A stretch of DNA of 28,772 bases, taken from the NCBI GenBank assembly GCA_000310025.1, contig FN649726.1, forward strand, positions 3,365,259-3,394,030, read 5' to 3'. Shown here in pieces: positions 1 through 22,818 of this stretch. The notes under the pieces were generated by a model. It saw nothing but the letters and a program-made list of their open reading frames with translations. It was not told the DNA's origin and ran no database searches. A program made the translations under genes and the position numbers. Origin of the DNA: Ectocarpus siliculosus. Lineage: Eukaryota; Sar; Phaeophyceae; Ectocarpales; Ectocarpaceae. Positions within the stretch are counted from its first letter, which is position 1, and each line of letters begins with the position of its first letter.

Positions 1-2749
1 GACTTCTGGCTCAAGCCGTCCGAGCGTGCATCAAGTCACGTTTCTCGCCCCATATCACTCGTGACACAATGAAAGAAAAACCACCAGCTAGCGACCAGCT
101 TGCCGAGAAAATATGAGAAAAAAAATACAGTCGACACTTGCAACCTACACGTTCCTCGTGTTTGGCAACCGAATAAACAAGCGTCAGAATCTGCCCAACT
201 AGCCAACCTTGCACGCCGCAACAACGATAACGAACTGTGTCACAGTTGTAGTCTTCGCAGCGTTTTTTTCTTTACCCACAAAGAAGAATCAGACGAGCCC
301 GCAGGTAGAAAAGCAAGCCACAACAAACTCCGACAGAAAAAGCAGAACAACGACCATTATTAAAGCATACTGAGTACAAACGAGATCGACCACAGACCAT
401 CACAAAAGAACGAAACAAGACGATGCTCACAACCGTTCCGTTCTTCTCAGAAGGGCAAAAAAAGAGGAAAAGCAAAGCATGGAGCAACGATTAGACAACA
501 CAAGAATAAAGGACGTTTGTAGAAGCTGTCCTCTTGTATGCATACCTTTCGTTAAGCTCCGTGTAATGTCTACAACAGAAAGTGAGTATGCATACGAGCT
601 TGTGCAGCGGGAAGTACGTCGCCAAGAGCACGCGTGAACCCCCGCACTTTTATGTATCGCATGCACGCTTGCTTTCGTTTTTTGCGCCCATCCGTGCCAT
701 GCGAAAATATGTAAAAATAACGCAGCCTACGAAACAGTGTCTTGTCATGCCAGCAAACTAACACGATGATACGTGGTGAAGAGCCCAAAAATTCGCCCAG
801 CGAACACAGTCAATGTACATCTAGATCCATGTCCGGCAACGCGTGTGGTCAAACAAAATCAAAGCGCGGAGCAACAAAAACAATGAGCCGCGCCACGTAT
901 TGCTACTCCTGGATATTTGCCGGAGAGATTAACCATCACGAGCGACTGAGTAAGTACACCACGTTTTGGTCGACCCTCCCCCCCCCGTACGTAACTAAAG
1001 CGTCCATATCCTTGCGTACCCCCATGAAACGCAGGCATATGACAAATAATCTTAAGACAAGTCAAAACAACAGCACAAGACGCCATCACCTCGGCTAACC
1101 CAACAATTTTACTCACGAGTCGCTCAACATGTATAAATAACACAAGTCACGCAGCACGCAGCGGCAGCAGCATGTAGGTGCGCGGTGTCCCATCACCTAC
1201 AGTACAACGCTAAAAAAAAACGTAGCATCCCTCTCCTCTTCGTTCATGTGGTGGGTCAATCGATCGATGATCTTGGTGAAATCGCCGTAAGATGAGAATG
1301 ACAGGCACATGCAGTATAAAAGATCGGTTCAAATACACAAGAGACGAAAGAGACGCCTACCACTAGTCGGGGCCATCCTCCCCCCCTCCCGCGCAAACTA
1401 CGGCGCGCAGGGAGGCCTGGATGGCAAAAAAACATGAAAACCGCCGCATTCTACGTTGCCGGCACACCCTACCCACGAAGAAACAAACTCACAACACACG
1501 TCCACGCAGCAACTCCACGTTACTGTAATGGGAGTATTGGCTAGCAGCGTGAATCGTCTATAATCTACGGTCGATCACATAGAAACCCCAGACGATTACT
1601 CGGAAATACCTGCCTGCCTCGCGTGGCACCGGCGTCCTCTCCCCTAGGCAGGAGAGGCAGTCACACTACACGGGAACACAGGTACTTGTCGACAAAAAAA
1701 TGAAAAACAAGCAGTCAACCTTGCTGCCCGGTTAAGTTCATGTTTCGCTACTCCTCCTCCTCCGTTCTATACAAAACATGACGGCCACAAGAGTGGGCTA
1801 CAGACAGGCATCACAAAATCACCACAAAGAAACCAAACCAGCCAAACGCAAACGTCAACAAGAGATATCGATCCACCACGCACACCACACACGACTGACG
1901 TCTCTTCATCGGTCCGTCGGGTGGCACGGTCGGTGCTATTCAACCATAAACGCGATGCACGCCGCAAAAGCGAAGCTGCGGTGCGTCGCCGCGACCCTCC
2001 CCCCAAGAGTCCAAAGCCCCCAATCTGCACGGCTTAAGACAAGAATGGATCATGAAACAAACGAGACATCCGCAAGTCAAGACCAAAACAAAAACACGAG
2101 AAACAAAGAAGCAGACCGGCCAACCCAAATACCGTCGTTTACCCTCCCTCCCAAAAAACGTTTCGCATAATAACAAATACGTTCCTCTCCTCCAAAAACC
2201 GTTTCGTGAAAATCGACGTGAAACGAGACGAAAAACGCTTGCTCTACTAAATACCCTATCCTACGGTTGTCTCGTATAGATAACACCACCAGATTTTCGT
2301 GAATGTGACGTCCCCCTCCCTGCGCCAATGATCCTAGCAGTAAACTCAGTGTGTTTCCGCCCTTGTCCCCCCCCCTCGATTTTTCTAAGGTTCAACGTTT
2401 CCTGTCGGACCCGAAGCAAGATATATGCCGGGCCGGCATGTCCGCCGTGCCAGCCGATCTCTTTACAGGTACAAGAAACACGGAGACACCTTGTCTACCA
2501 TGTGCTCTCTTCCGTCCCTGGCTGTGTCGCTGCCGTTGTCGTTGCTACTGCTGTTGTAGCCATGGAGGACGAGATGGCGGTGGTAACGGCTGGCGGTTGC
2601 GTCTTGTCTTCTCTTGCTCAACGGCAAACGGTGCCGCCGCCCCGGGGCGGCGGCGGGGACGGCTTCGCGGCAGTGGAAATAGAAGGGGGCGGCGCCGCAA
2701 AAAAGCAACAGTCTTGACTTGACCCCCATCGCCGTCGCCGACCTGACCA
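1..2749. other. Left flank with no recognisable gene
   Basis: Short open frames occur on both strands, but none resembles a known family or joins into a spliced model. Base composition is close to even over about 1-2300 and becomes GC-rich from about 2550. Just left of the probable kinase stop, the minus strand has an alternative open stretch (about 2545-2741). It could be a further kinase exon if a 55-nt intron were removed at 2797-2743 or thereabouts; otherwise this is 3' untranslated or intergenic sequence. Confidence 0.5.
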
Positions 2750-14110
<11,361 letters not shown>

Positions 14111-15009
14111 GACAACGAGACGTTCACCGGAAGCAGCAGCGGCAGTTTTTCGTCATTTGTCAGAAGAACCGGTGCTACTACAACGTGCCACAAACATCGA
14201 ACCTACAGACAAACCTTCGAGTTGGCTACGTCGACCTACTACATAGATCTCGCAGCCTAAAGTTCGTGGTCGCATGCGCGTACATGGATGGGGCATTCGT
14301 TATTTTGCTGGGATAAACGACACGCGCCAAAATAACTTGGTACTGCTGTACATCTATTTTTCAGAGTCTTCGGTCACGGATCGCTGGGGACATTTTGTGC
14401 GAACCACCAAAGCCATCAAGAGGTGAAAAAAGTTGATCGAATGCATCTATTACTGCAATGCTAACGAACGCCAGGTGTGTCGCGATTGCATGATTCCCAC
14501 AGGCAGGTAGGCGTCGTGGCGAGTGCTGATGAGAGATAGAAGGTCACGCGTCGACGGGAGAAAATTGATTTTCGTGCCGTGTGCCTCGACCGAAACATGT
14601 GCGAGATGAGAAATACAGATCTACAGATCTGGAAAAATTTCCGGCGTCCTTGGCGTCGCCCAGCGGTCCCCTGGGTCATCCCCCCTCCTGTTGTCTTGGT
14701 GTGTTGTGCCATTTTGGAGGCAAAAATGGTTATCATCTCTCTTTCGAACATCCATCATCCATCGTGGGCGGAAGACACGCACACAGAGAACAGAATCTGC
14801 TGGATGGACTTCCCCTGTGAGAGGTCGCCAGGGACATGTGCATTGGCGCTCATCACGGCAAATGAACAAAAAGGAAGACAAGGCAATGTGGTGATTTTTA
14901 CCGTACGCCGGGTCCGTGTAAAATATATAAAGCAGTGTCATTCACCTTCCTCTGTTTGTGATATTGACCTCTAGTAGAGTTTTCTCGCTCGCAGCTTTGC
15001 CCTGCACGG

Positions 15010-15886
15010 CTAGCTAGAGCTAACGAGACAATCGTTTTTTGAATGGCGAGCTACATCCTGAAGATGTCGTGTGCTCCGGGGTGAACAAGCGCAGACACCC
15101 GGAGGAAGAAGCGCAGAGTGTGGAAACGAAAAGGAAATCCGCGGAGAAAAGAAAAAACACCGAACTGCACCAAAGCGCCATTCAGAGACGAAAGAGAGCA
15201 AAAAAACTGCAATCGAGACATCGAGATCCTGCGCGCTGCCCCGTGTCACGGCGAGTCTGCGCTTCACGGGACGAACAGCAGGCAACACAGAACGGCGTCC
15301 CACCACAGTTGACTCCCAAAACGTGCGTTGTTGCAGACGTTGGTACCCCTGCTGTTCCGTCTTGGTTGCTTGCTTTCTTTCACAAGCAATAAAAAAAGGA
15401 GCAATAAAAGGTCGTGCATCTTTCGCCACCTCCCAACAAGGACGCCGCACCTTGAACATCCTGCCAGTGGTCGGTAGGTGGCGCCCCTCCTGCTGTGAGC
15501 AACTCGCGAGAGCCGGTTGCAACGCACCATCCCTCCCGCCCTCCAGCGAGACACGGCTCGCTGAACCAGGACTCAAGCTGGAAACCATCGGCTTCCGGTG
15601 GGGTCTCTCTGCAGCCGTATCTCTCCTGCAGCTCCTGCCTCTCGCTCGTGAAAGATCGCACATCGGGGGACGGCGGTGGGCCGGCAGCCGGGGCCGATTC
15701 CCCAACGAGGGAGGCGTGGACATGCACGATCCACTCTCTCTTCTGTTGTTCGCGAAAGAGCCCCTGGGGCCGAAACACGTGTGCGCGTTCGTGTTGTGTG
15801 TTGAGGGGCCGGACCCAAAGGCAAGCAGGCAGGTGGGGCAATTTTGTACTCTTTTGGGGATCTACGAAATCCTTTCGACCAAGCAC
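15010..15886. other. Stop-poor stretch open on both strands, possible orphan exon
   Basis: A plus-strand frame is open from 15071 to 16426 (451 codons), and minus frames are open at 15010-15723 and 15380-15886. At this base composition such lengths are unlikely by chance. The minus frame over about 15440-15730 has GC-rich third positions and a protein-like composition (for example PSPDVRSFTSERQELQERYG). I recognise no family. It may be a lineage-specific gene, a decayed gene fragment or 5' untranslated sequence of UTP3. The plus frame overlaps UTP3 exon 1 out of frame, which argues against that strand being coded over its full length. Confidence 0.3.
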
Positions 15887-15928
15887 GACAGATCTACGAA
15901 AGAAACCCTTTCGATCTACGATCTACGA
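15859..15928 (+). repeat. Short repeats of gatctacga
   Basis: The 9-mer gatctacga (or its first 8 bases) occurs at 15859, 15891, 15913 and 15920, twice in the wider context gatctacgaaa...cctttcga. It lies 90-160 bp before the UTP3 start codon. Confidence 0.8.
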
Positions 15929-16017
15929 CACACAGCAGCAGGTTGCGCTCCATACTCCTCCACGCACCACCAAAACGCGCTCACACTCCAGCTCCTCAAG
16001 CCCGGCTTGACAGCGGA

Positions 16018-16123
16018 ATGGCACCCCCACGAGGACGAGGGGGCAGGGGAAGGGGAAAGGGAAGGGGTAGGGGAAGAGGCCGAAGGGGCTCGGAGGGTGG
16101 AAGAGCGAGTTCGCGGCCAGAGG
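16018..16123 (+). other. UTP3: UTP3 exon 1, Arg/Gly-rich N-terminus
   Basis: The exon opens with ATGGCACCCCCACGAGGACG and encodes 35 residues, of which most between 5 and 24 are Arg or Gly with one Lys, followed by GSEGGRASSRPE. The donor is G-gtgagt. RG/GAR-like tails are common in nucleolar RNA-binding proteins, and arginine methylation would be expected, but that is inference. Linkage to exon 2 rests on matching phase, the in-frame stop before exon 2 and a sensible distance, not on similarity. Confidence 0.75.
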
Positions 16124-19100
16124 GTGAGTGGTTGCCCTTGCGATGATGTTGGCGAAAAAACAGAGTTAAATTTAACGACCACCGCAGCAGCAGCAGCGGC
16201 CACCACTGGCACCGACACGCTTGCAGGCCCTGCTGCAGCTTGCAGGCCCTGCTGCATGCTAGGGCCCTCTGTGTATCTCTTTTTCTCTCCACGTCTCTGC
16301 TCATGTCTTGAGGCTGTACCGTCCTTTCCAAGTTGTCCTCTGCTTGCGGTTCGGGCGGCATCAGTAGACGCACGGTTCATATGCTCAAACCTCAGCCATT
16401 GCCTGCGCTGTGCTTCAGAAAACTGATGGGTGTTCGCTTCAACTGCATGTGGGACCGATCCAGCGGGGTGCAGTCTCTTACCCTAACGTTGATCTACAGA
16501 CGCCTGGCTAGAGACAGACAGAGACAGAGAGAAACAATGAGCCGATTGGTGTCGATGTGCCAAACTGACGGTGTATATCATACCCCCTCTTGACCGTCGT
16601 GTTGGGTACACAGCAGTCCACAGGTATCTCATGCTCGACAGCCCACAGCCCCACCCAACTGATAGCAAGAGTGTCGACATCTGAAACATACCACGAAACT
16701 GCTGTTTCCATGGCGTATCGTTCGACGTTGGCAACCGTTTGGTTGTCCAGCCATCGAGACAGCTTTTGCCTGTCAAGCAACAACGTCTTTTGGTACAGTG
16801 GAGGCTACGGTGTACGAGAGGGTCGGGGCAGGCCAGTATTTATCTCTTAAACTCCCCGGTTTTCTCTTAAACCGTACTGTGAAATGTATGTATTTCTCAT
16901 GGTCGTGACAAGCCAGCTTGACTCTCTTTGATCGGTGCCATCGGCACCTTCTCTTAAATATTCTCTCTTTAACCTGTAGCCGCCACTGCTGTACCAGTAT
17001 TGTCTTGTGTTTACTTGTCTCATAAAATCAACGTCGTTTCTTGGATGTGGCGAGGTTGTGCGAGTGCTGCCTTCCCTGTTCCTACCACACGGGAGAGAGA
17101 GAGAGAGAGAGTTGTGGCCATGACTCCAATTGGCTTGCCTTTCTTTGGTGGATGTCATGCCGCGACGTGGCCGGTACTGGTGCGTGGACTGCCTAACCTG
17201 TTTTACCACGACGTGCTCATCGACATCACCACCTGTGGTGTAACGGCCGCGCCACGCACTCTCGGACCGCTTGCTTCTTCTGTCACCTTTTTTTCTTCCC
17301 CGTCTGATTGAAACCTCTGTTCCCCTCCTCTCCTCTCCCTCCCTCTGGCTTATCACACGTGGATTGACCCATATGTACCGTGAAATATTCCGCGCGTGAC
17401 ATCCGTCGCTAAGGCAACCCGGAGAACGAAGAGCTCTACACGGATGTCGACCGCTTCCACATGCAGCAGGACAAAATCAAGTTCGGCGGCAGGGCTGGGG
17501 ACAGCAGCAGCGACTCCGACGACCTGGTAAGAGTTTTTTTGGGAGCCGGGGGGTCGGTTTTCCGCTCGTTGGGGTCAAGGTTAAGGTTGGAAGGTCAGTT
17601 TTAGACTTTCCGAACATTCCTTACCGCACGGACGCGTGGTGACTGCCTTTCGCTTACGGTACGGATTGATGATCGGTGCACCCTCGCTGGCGGCGCGATG
17701 GGGTAACCGCAACAGGTTTCCGACGCCAAGGTTGGGAGTCTGAACCTCAACGAGACTTTTTTACTACGAATTCCGTACCTAAGAATTCGTAGTGTAGAAA
17801 ATGCTCGTTGGTGAGTATACTAACCCCCCGCTCACGTTAACACTGTTGGCGGGAGTTTGGCATGGACACATACAAGTATACGCTGGTGCTGGACGTAACA
17901 TCAAGGCAACAAAATTAACGTGTACAGGGAGGGGGGGGGACTTGTTTCCCCGTGGAGAAAAGCCGCCGTGGGTGATGCCCATGTTTCGCCGTTGTCCCCC
18001 GAAGGAAAGGTTGTGACGCTGAGGAACCAGAACAAGCGTGGACGAGGGGGGAAGGAGGGACAGGGATGCCAGGGGCTAACGCACCTATAGACGTCCTCAT
18101 GAACATGTAGATACACGTTTGATACTTCGCTACCGCCTCTGCGGATAGTTTTGATCAAGTGGATACTCACCTTGGATGGTCGTCAATTTTCCTGGATCAG
18201 AGATGTTCGCGTCTGTCTTCAATGCGCGCTTTAGTTGGATGCCTCTCCCTGCCCGCTCTTGCCGGAGTGGGTGCCACCTTTTATTTTTTTCGTGTGTGTT
18301 GCGCCTGCTGTGAAAAACTTTGGGTTACGCGTGCGTGTGCCTCTTGTGTGCGCTCAGGATGGTTCTGAGGAAGAGGAGGGGGTAATGACCCTCGATGGAG
18401 CCGGCGGTGGTTCAAGCGACGATGACGACGACGACGAGTCGGAAGAAGACGATTCGGATGCGTCTGAACTGCCAGAGGTTCGTTTTGCATGTTTTCGTGC
18501 TATTTTTTTTTAGTCACGTCCCCCGCCCCCCTGCAAAATTCAGGCCGTTTCAGAAGCGAGGTACAGCAGCCAGCCTTGTGGGATGCCTTTTTCGTAGGGA
18601 GGAGAATTTGTGTGGGAGGTCACTGTCGTTCTTAACCCTGGCGTTTCCCGCTGTGTTCGTTGTCGTTGGGGTGGTTGTCTCTCTCTTTCGCAGCTACCGG
18701 AACATGTGCGAAGGGCTGCGATGCAGGCTTCGTCGGACGATGATGACGACGACAGCGATGGAGATGGACCGGGCGGGGGCAAGTTTGGTGCAGGAGGCTG
18801 GGGCAAGAACAGGTATACAGAACGCGCCACCACCTAGTCTAAGAACCTCTATTATAGTTTCGGCCGAGGCTGGGGTTCTTACTGTATTCCTAGGGTCATG
18901 GTACGAATGGTCGCTATATAGGGTTTAGTGTAGGGGTTCTTAGCCGAGCTCACAAATGGTGCTCAAGGTCTTAAAATTTTTATTTTTTGAGGCTCAAGTT
19001 CTTAACCCCTGGGTTCTCAACTGCGTGTGCGTTCTGTACACCGATCCGGTTAGGGTAGACGACCGAGTGTAGGTGTGGAATTAATGTGGTCGTTCACGTT

Positions 19101-22100
19101 CCGCCCCAGAGTGAGTGGGTACATGGTCGGCTGTTTTTAAGTCGACGACGTTGTGCTCTTTGTGGCTACCCCCTTCGACGACGGCAGCGTGTATCGGAAG
19201 GAAGTGGCGACGGCGGCGTCGGGGGTCGTGGGAAGAACCTTGCTTGTTTTACGCTCGCTAGTTTCTTTTTCTGTTTTGCGCACAGATTTTTTTTTGTTTT
19301 CTGTATCGAGGACTGACGCTTTTCTTGTCGGCGAGAGAAGTCGTCTGATTGAGTACATTTCCCATTGTATTAAGGGCATACCATGGTACCGAGAAGCTTC
19401 ATCATGGTGCGTGGCCGCAAGGTCTCTTTGCGCGTATCTCTGTCCGCAATCCTTATCCCCGTTTGTTTCCCACCCGACCGTCGCCGCCCGACCACCGGTG
19501 CAACAACCCCGTCCGCCAGGTCCTCGTACTACAACGCGGACACCGCCGACCTGGAAATCGGTCAGGAGTTCGAAGACGCCGAGGCGGAGGAAGAGGCCGC
19601 GCTAGAACTGCAAAGAGCGAGCTACAAGCGGCTCGACCCTGCAGACTACGGCGAGGAGGAGGAGGAGGAGGAAGAGGAAGGGGATGAGGCTGCCGAAACC
19701 GCAAAGCAGGAGCGTGGGGGGAAGGGGAAGGGGAACACGGCCGCCAAGAGACGCGAGCGCGATGGGACGAGCTCCGCCGCTGGAGCTCAGGGAGAAGCGC
19801 TGCGTGCAATGAAGAGCGACCTCGAGCAAATCGCCCTGGGTGCCGGGGGAGAGGTGTGTCTTTTGCCGGTTGCGGGTTTGCGCTCCGCTTTCGTCTGGTG
19901 GTTTTGGGTTGTTGACAGTTGTTCTTCACGCGTTGTAGATCCCCTCCTCGTTTCCACCATCATTTACTTGTATCCGTTTTTGCAAAAATGCATCGCGCGA
20001 GAGTTTATCCCAGTGATTTTTTACTACCGTACCCTCGGAATCGTCTTGGTTCCTCGCCCAGCCCAAAATGCCTCACATTCAAATCCCTCCCGGCATCTCC
20101 CTCCCGTGTCCGGAACACTATGGCACGCATAGTCGTGAGCAACCCCCCCTCTCCTGCGGCATACTCCCCGTCCCCCGCGACCCGAAGTATCATCCCCGTT
20201 GCCTGTAACTGAGAATCGTCTTCAACCGTTGCGGGAAAAAATCAGGTGGAAACCTCGGTGGTGAAAAGGGACACCTCGAAGCTGAGCAGGCGCGATAAGC
20301 TGGAGCTCGTGCTTTCCGAGGCGCCGGAGCTTCCGGCCCTCCTGGGGGAAGTCCGGGCCCAGCTGGGGACCCTGACCGAGTCGGTGCAGCCGCTGGTGTC
20401 GAACGTGACGGCCGAGATCGGCGCGAGCAAGGACGGGCTGGTGTACCTGCGCACCCGCCAGCAGCTGCTGCTGGCGTACTGTATGAACGTCTGCTTCTAC
20501 ATGGTCCTCAAGGTGCCTGCTTCGTTTGATGGAATAGGATGGAACGGAATAATGACAGGCTTGTGACGTGCCCCCGGATTTGACTCTCGAGCTGACGATG
20601 TTGGTACTGTGTACGTGCGCCAACGGCCGTTGTGTTTTGTGTATGTGTGTGTATGCTTTTTGAATTTGCATCGACCGCATTGTGTGTGTGTCTTTAGTAT
20701 TTAGCGTCGACCGCACTAACCGGCTGGCCAATCAAACACGTCCTCGGTGTGAGTGGTATGTTTTGATTGTTCTGTGTTTGGTACTTGGCCGAGTCGGTTG
20801 ACGTGAGGGATGGCATGCTTCTTCTCTTTGTCGGCGTTCCTAAATGCGGGTTGATTTTTGAGCGGTGCTTGCCCACGTGGGTTCAGTTGCAATCCGAAGG
20901 GCCGACACGGACGTCTTGCGCTCGATATTTTCACCTGGCAATGCCATGGCTGTACAGCAGCGGTTCGCAAGCATCACCTAGCAAAGACTGATGACAGGAA
21001 TCAATCCCCAACCAGCAACACACGGCACTCGTTCAGCAGCACCTGGGGTAGAAGCTTCTCCGACCCTCCAACTCACTTCATGGCTCTTATCTAGCACCAA
21101 CTACTGTCTTCGCTACTCTCCTTCCTCAGTGGACTGGGTAGCCTGCTCTTGGGACATCATCATGCTCGTGTCCTGCTGAACACACGTTTTTTTTTGTTTT
21201 CTTTTGCTCGCCGCGTCTCGGTTGGCAGGCGAAGGGGGAGCCCGCCAAGGGCCATCCCGTGGTCAGGCGTCTCCTCTCGCTGCGCGGCCTCCTGGAGGAC
21301 ATGTCCTCCCTCGACGACAAGATGTCCTCTCAGGTGGACCTCCTCCTGCGCGCTCTCCGCTCCGGGGTAGACCTTGCCGGCGGCAGCGACAACGAGGAGG
21401 GGGAGGGGGAGGAGGAGGAGGAAGGCCAATCCAACAGTGGGAGGGGGGTCTCGGCAGCGAACGGGAGAGGGAAGACGCGTGTCGCCGCGAATGGCGGCAG
21501 TGGGGGAAGTAGTGCTGAGGAGGAAGGGGAAGATGTGGACGAAGAGGGCCTCGAGGAAGAAGAGGCGAGGTTCATGGGCGGGGCGGGTGGCGGCAGCTCT
21601 GACGAGGATGAAGACGGCGGCACCGGCGGTCCACCGGGGTCATCGAAAGGCTCGAAGAAGAAGAAGCGCAGGAGGGCGGCTAGGGAGAAGGCGGTGGAGG
21701 AGGCCAGGGCGAAGCTGGCCGCGGGCGCCGACGGGGCCGGCGACGCGCTGCTCGGCGACTTCGGAGACGAAGACATGGACGAGCGGTCGGCGATGAGGGG
21801 CAGCGGCGGCGGAAACATGCTGCAGGGGATGGTGAACCGAATATCTCAGAGAGATCAAGCCGCCACCGCGAGGAAAGGGCGCGGCTTGCAGGGTGATCTG
21901 GACGTGCCCGTTCGGGAGAGGGACCAGACGATCCGTGTCCGGCGCCCTGCCCCCGGCGAGGATAGCGACGTCGAGGAAGGGGGCGGTGTGGATAGCGAGG
22001 ACGACGACTTCTTGGGAGGCGGTGGCGGTGGCTTTATGGACGGGTTGCCGCCGGGGCTCCTAGAGGGTCTCAGCCGTAGCGGCGGCGACGGACGCAAGAC

Positions 22101-22818
22101 GAAGAAGAAGGAGGGGAAGCGGGGGCGCGACGGCGAGGGCAAGGGGGCGGCGGAAGACGAGGAGGACGGGTTCTACGCCTCGGTGGCGGAGGAGAAGGAG
22201 CGCAAGAAGCGAGCCAAGAAGGACAAGTACGAGCCGCAGGCGCGCATCGCGGGTGCCCTCGAGGCCGAGCTCGAGGCGGAGAGGGCCGCGAGGGGAGAGA
22301 CCAAGCGCGGCGCCAGCTACACCATCATCAAGAACCGGGGCCTGACGCCGCATAAGAACAAGCTCAACCGAAACCCCCGATCCAAGAAGAGGGAAGCGTT
22401 CCGCAAAGCCACTATCCGCCGCAAGGGGCAGGTGAGAGGAAGGGGAGGTGTCGAGGTCTTCGATCGACATTGTCTTGCCTGTTGTGTTTGGTTGAGGGGG
22501 GCCAATCAAATTCATCCCTGAGTTTAGCCCCCGAGGGTGTATGTTGAAGAGGTTTGCTCTCGTCGACTCTCGCGGAGCAGGGCGCAAGCATGCGTACCTC
22601 GGGAGAACAGCTAAAGGTGTAGCCCGTCATTGCTTACCGGCGTTACACATTGCATTGCTCACTTGCCGTTTTCGTCCCTGTCCCCGCTTTATTCCCTTTT
22701 TTTTCGTCGCGCATGATGACAGGTTCGGGACATTCGCACCGGCGAGGCCGATGCCTACGGGGGCGAATCCACCGGCATCAAGTCCAACGTCACGCGCAGT
22801 CGAAAACTCAAGGGTTAG
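16018..22818 (+). CDS. UTP3: Sas10/UTP3 small-subunit processome protein
   Basis: This is a nucleolar factor of the SSU processome, needed in known relatives for 18S rRNA maturation. Exons are 16018-16123, 17414-17526, 18358-18477, 18694-18812, 19520-19853, 20246-20512, 21229-22431 and 22723-22818. All introns are GT-AG, phases match, and 785 residues result. Seen in order: an Arg/Gly-rich N-terminus (1-35); DVDRFHMQQDKI (46-57), the conserved N-terminal block; acidic Asp/Glu runs; GWGKNRSSYYNADTADLE (about 148-165), a family hallmark; a Sas10/Utp3/C1D domain (about 280-365) with PELPALLGEV and GLVYLRTRQQLLLAYCMNVC; a long charged linker; and the C-terminal Sas10 domain (714-785) with YTIIKNRGLTPHKNK, NRNPRSKKR and YGGESTGIKSNV. 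Start: exon 2 has an in-frame stop upstream at 17410, and the phase-1 donor of exon 1 completes Gly36. Divergent to the kinase gene. Identity is secure; small internal exons could have been missed. Confidence 0.95.
16124..17413 (+). other. UTP3 intron 1
   Basis: This 1,290-nt phase-1 intron contains a perfect 19-bp tandem duplication (16219-16256) and a GA run (about 17093-17111). The open frame that continues from upstream to 16426 fades out here. No other gene was recognised. Confidence 0.8.
16219..16256. repeat. Perfect 19-bp tandem duplication
   Basis: Two exact adjacent copies of gcttgcaggccctgctgca lie at 16219-16237 and 16238-16256, within UTP3 intron 1. Confidence 0.95.
17527..18357 (+). 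other. UTP3 intron 2
   Basis: This is an 831-nt phase-0 intron. It contains a 10-bp inverted repeat, ctacgaattc/gaattcgtag (17764-17773 and 17783-17792). A frame open for about 32 codons after an acceptor-like site near 17715 was considered as an extra exon; no phase-preserving donor was seen. Confidence 0.8.
18813..19519 (+). other. UTP3 intron 4, with small inverted-repeat element
   Basis: This 707-nt phase-2 intron splits Arg153. A 12-bp imperfect inverted repeat (ctaagaacctct at 18839-18850; its partner at 18932-18943) bounds about 105 bp. Further gttctta motifs follow up to 19018. This could be a tiny non-autonomous element, but no target-site duplication is clear. Confidence 0.55.
19854..20245 (+). 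other. UTP3 intron 5
   Basis: This 392-nt phase-0 intron lies between ...GAGGE and VETSVVKRD. Nothing beyond splice signals was recognised. Confidence 0.85.
20246..20512 (+). other. UTP3: Sas10/Utp3/C1D domain exon
   Basis: This exon encodes residues 265-353. The pattern PELPALLGEV, SVQPLVSNV, SKDGLVYLRTRQQLLLAYC and NVCFYMVLK matches the Sas10/Utp3/C1D family core, a helical region. The domain continues into the next exon (GHPVVRRLLSLRGLLEDM). Confidence 0.93.
20513..21228 (+). other. UTP3 intron 6
   Basis: This 716-nt phase-0 intron lies inside the Sas10/C1D domain, between FYMVLK and AKGEPAKGH. It contains a TG-rich stretch near 20638-20695 and a T-rich tract before the acceptor. No other feature was seen. 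Confidence 0.85.

Larger units (their letters stand above)
14111..16017. promoter_or_regulatory. Divergent intergenic region between the kinase and UTP3
   Basis: About 1.9 kb separates the two divergent start codons, so both promoters and 5' untranslated regions should lie here. I could not identify a convincing TATA box or named factor site. The segment from about 15010 on is unusually open on both strands and is described separately. Four copies of gatctacga lie at 15859-15928. Confidence 0.5.

Noticed and set aside
17715-17812. Extra UTP3 exon starting gtttccgacgcc
   Set aside because: It is open for 32 codons but has no donor that preserves phase to exon 18358, and it resembles no part of the family.
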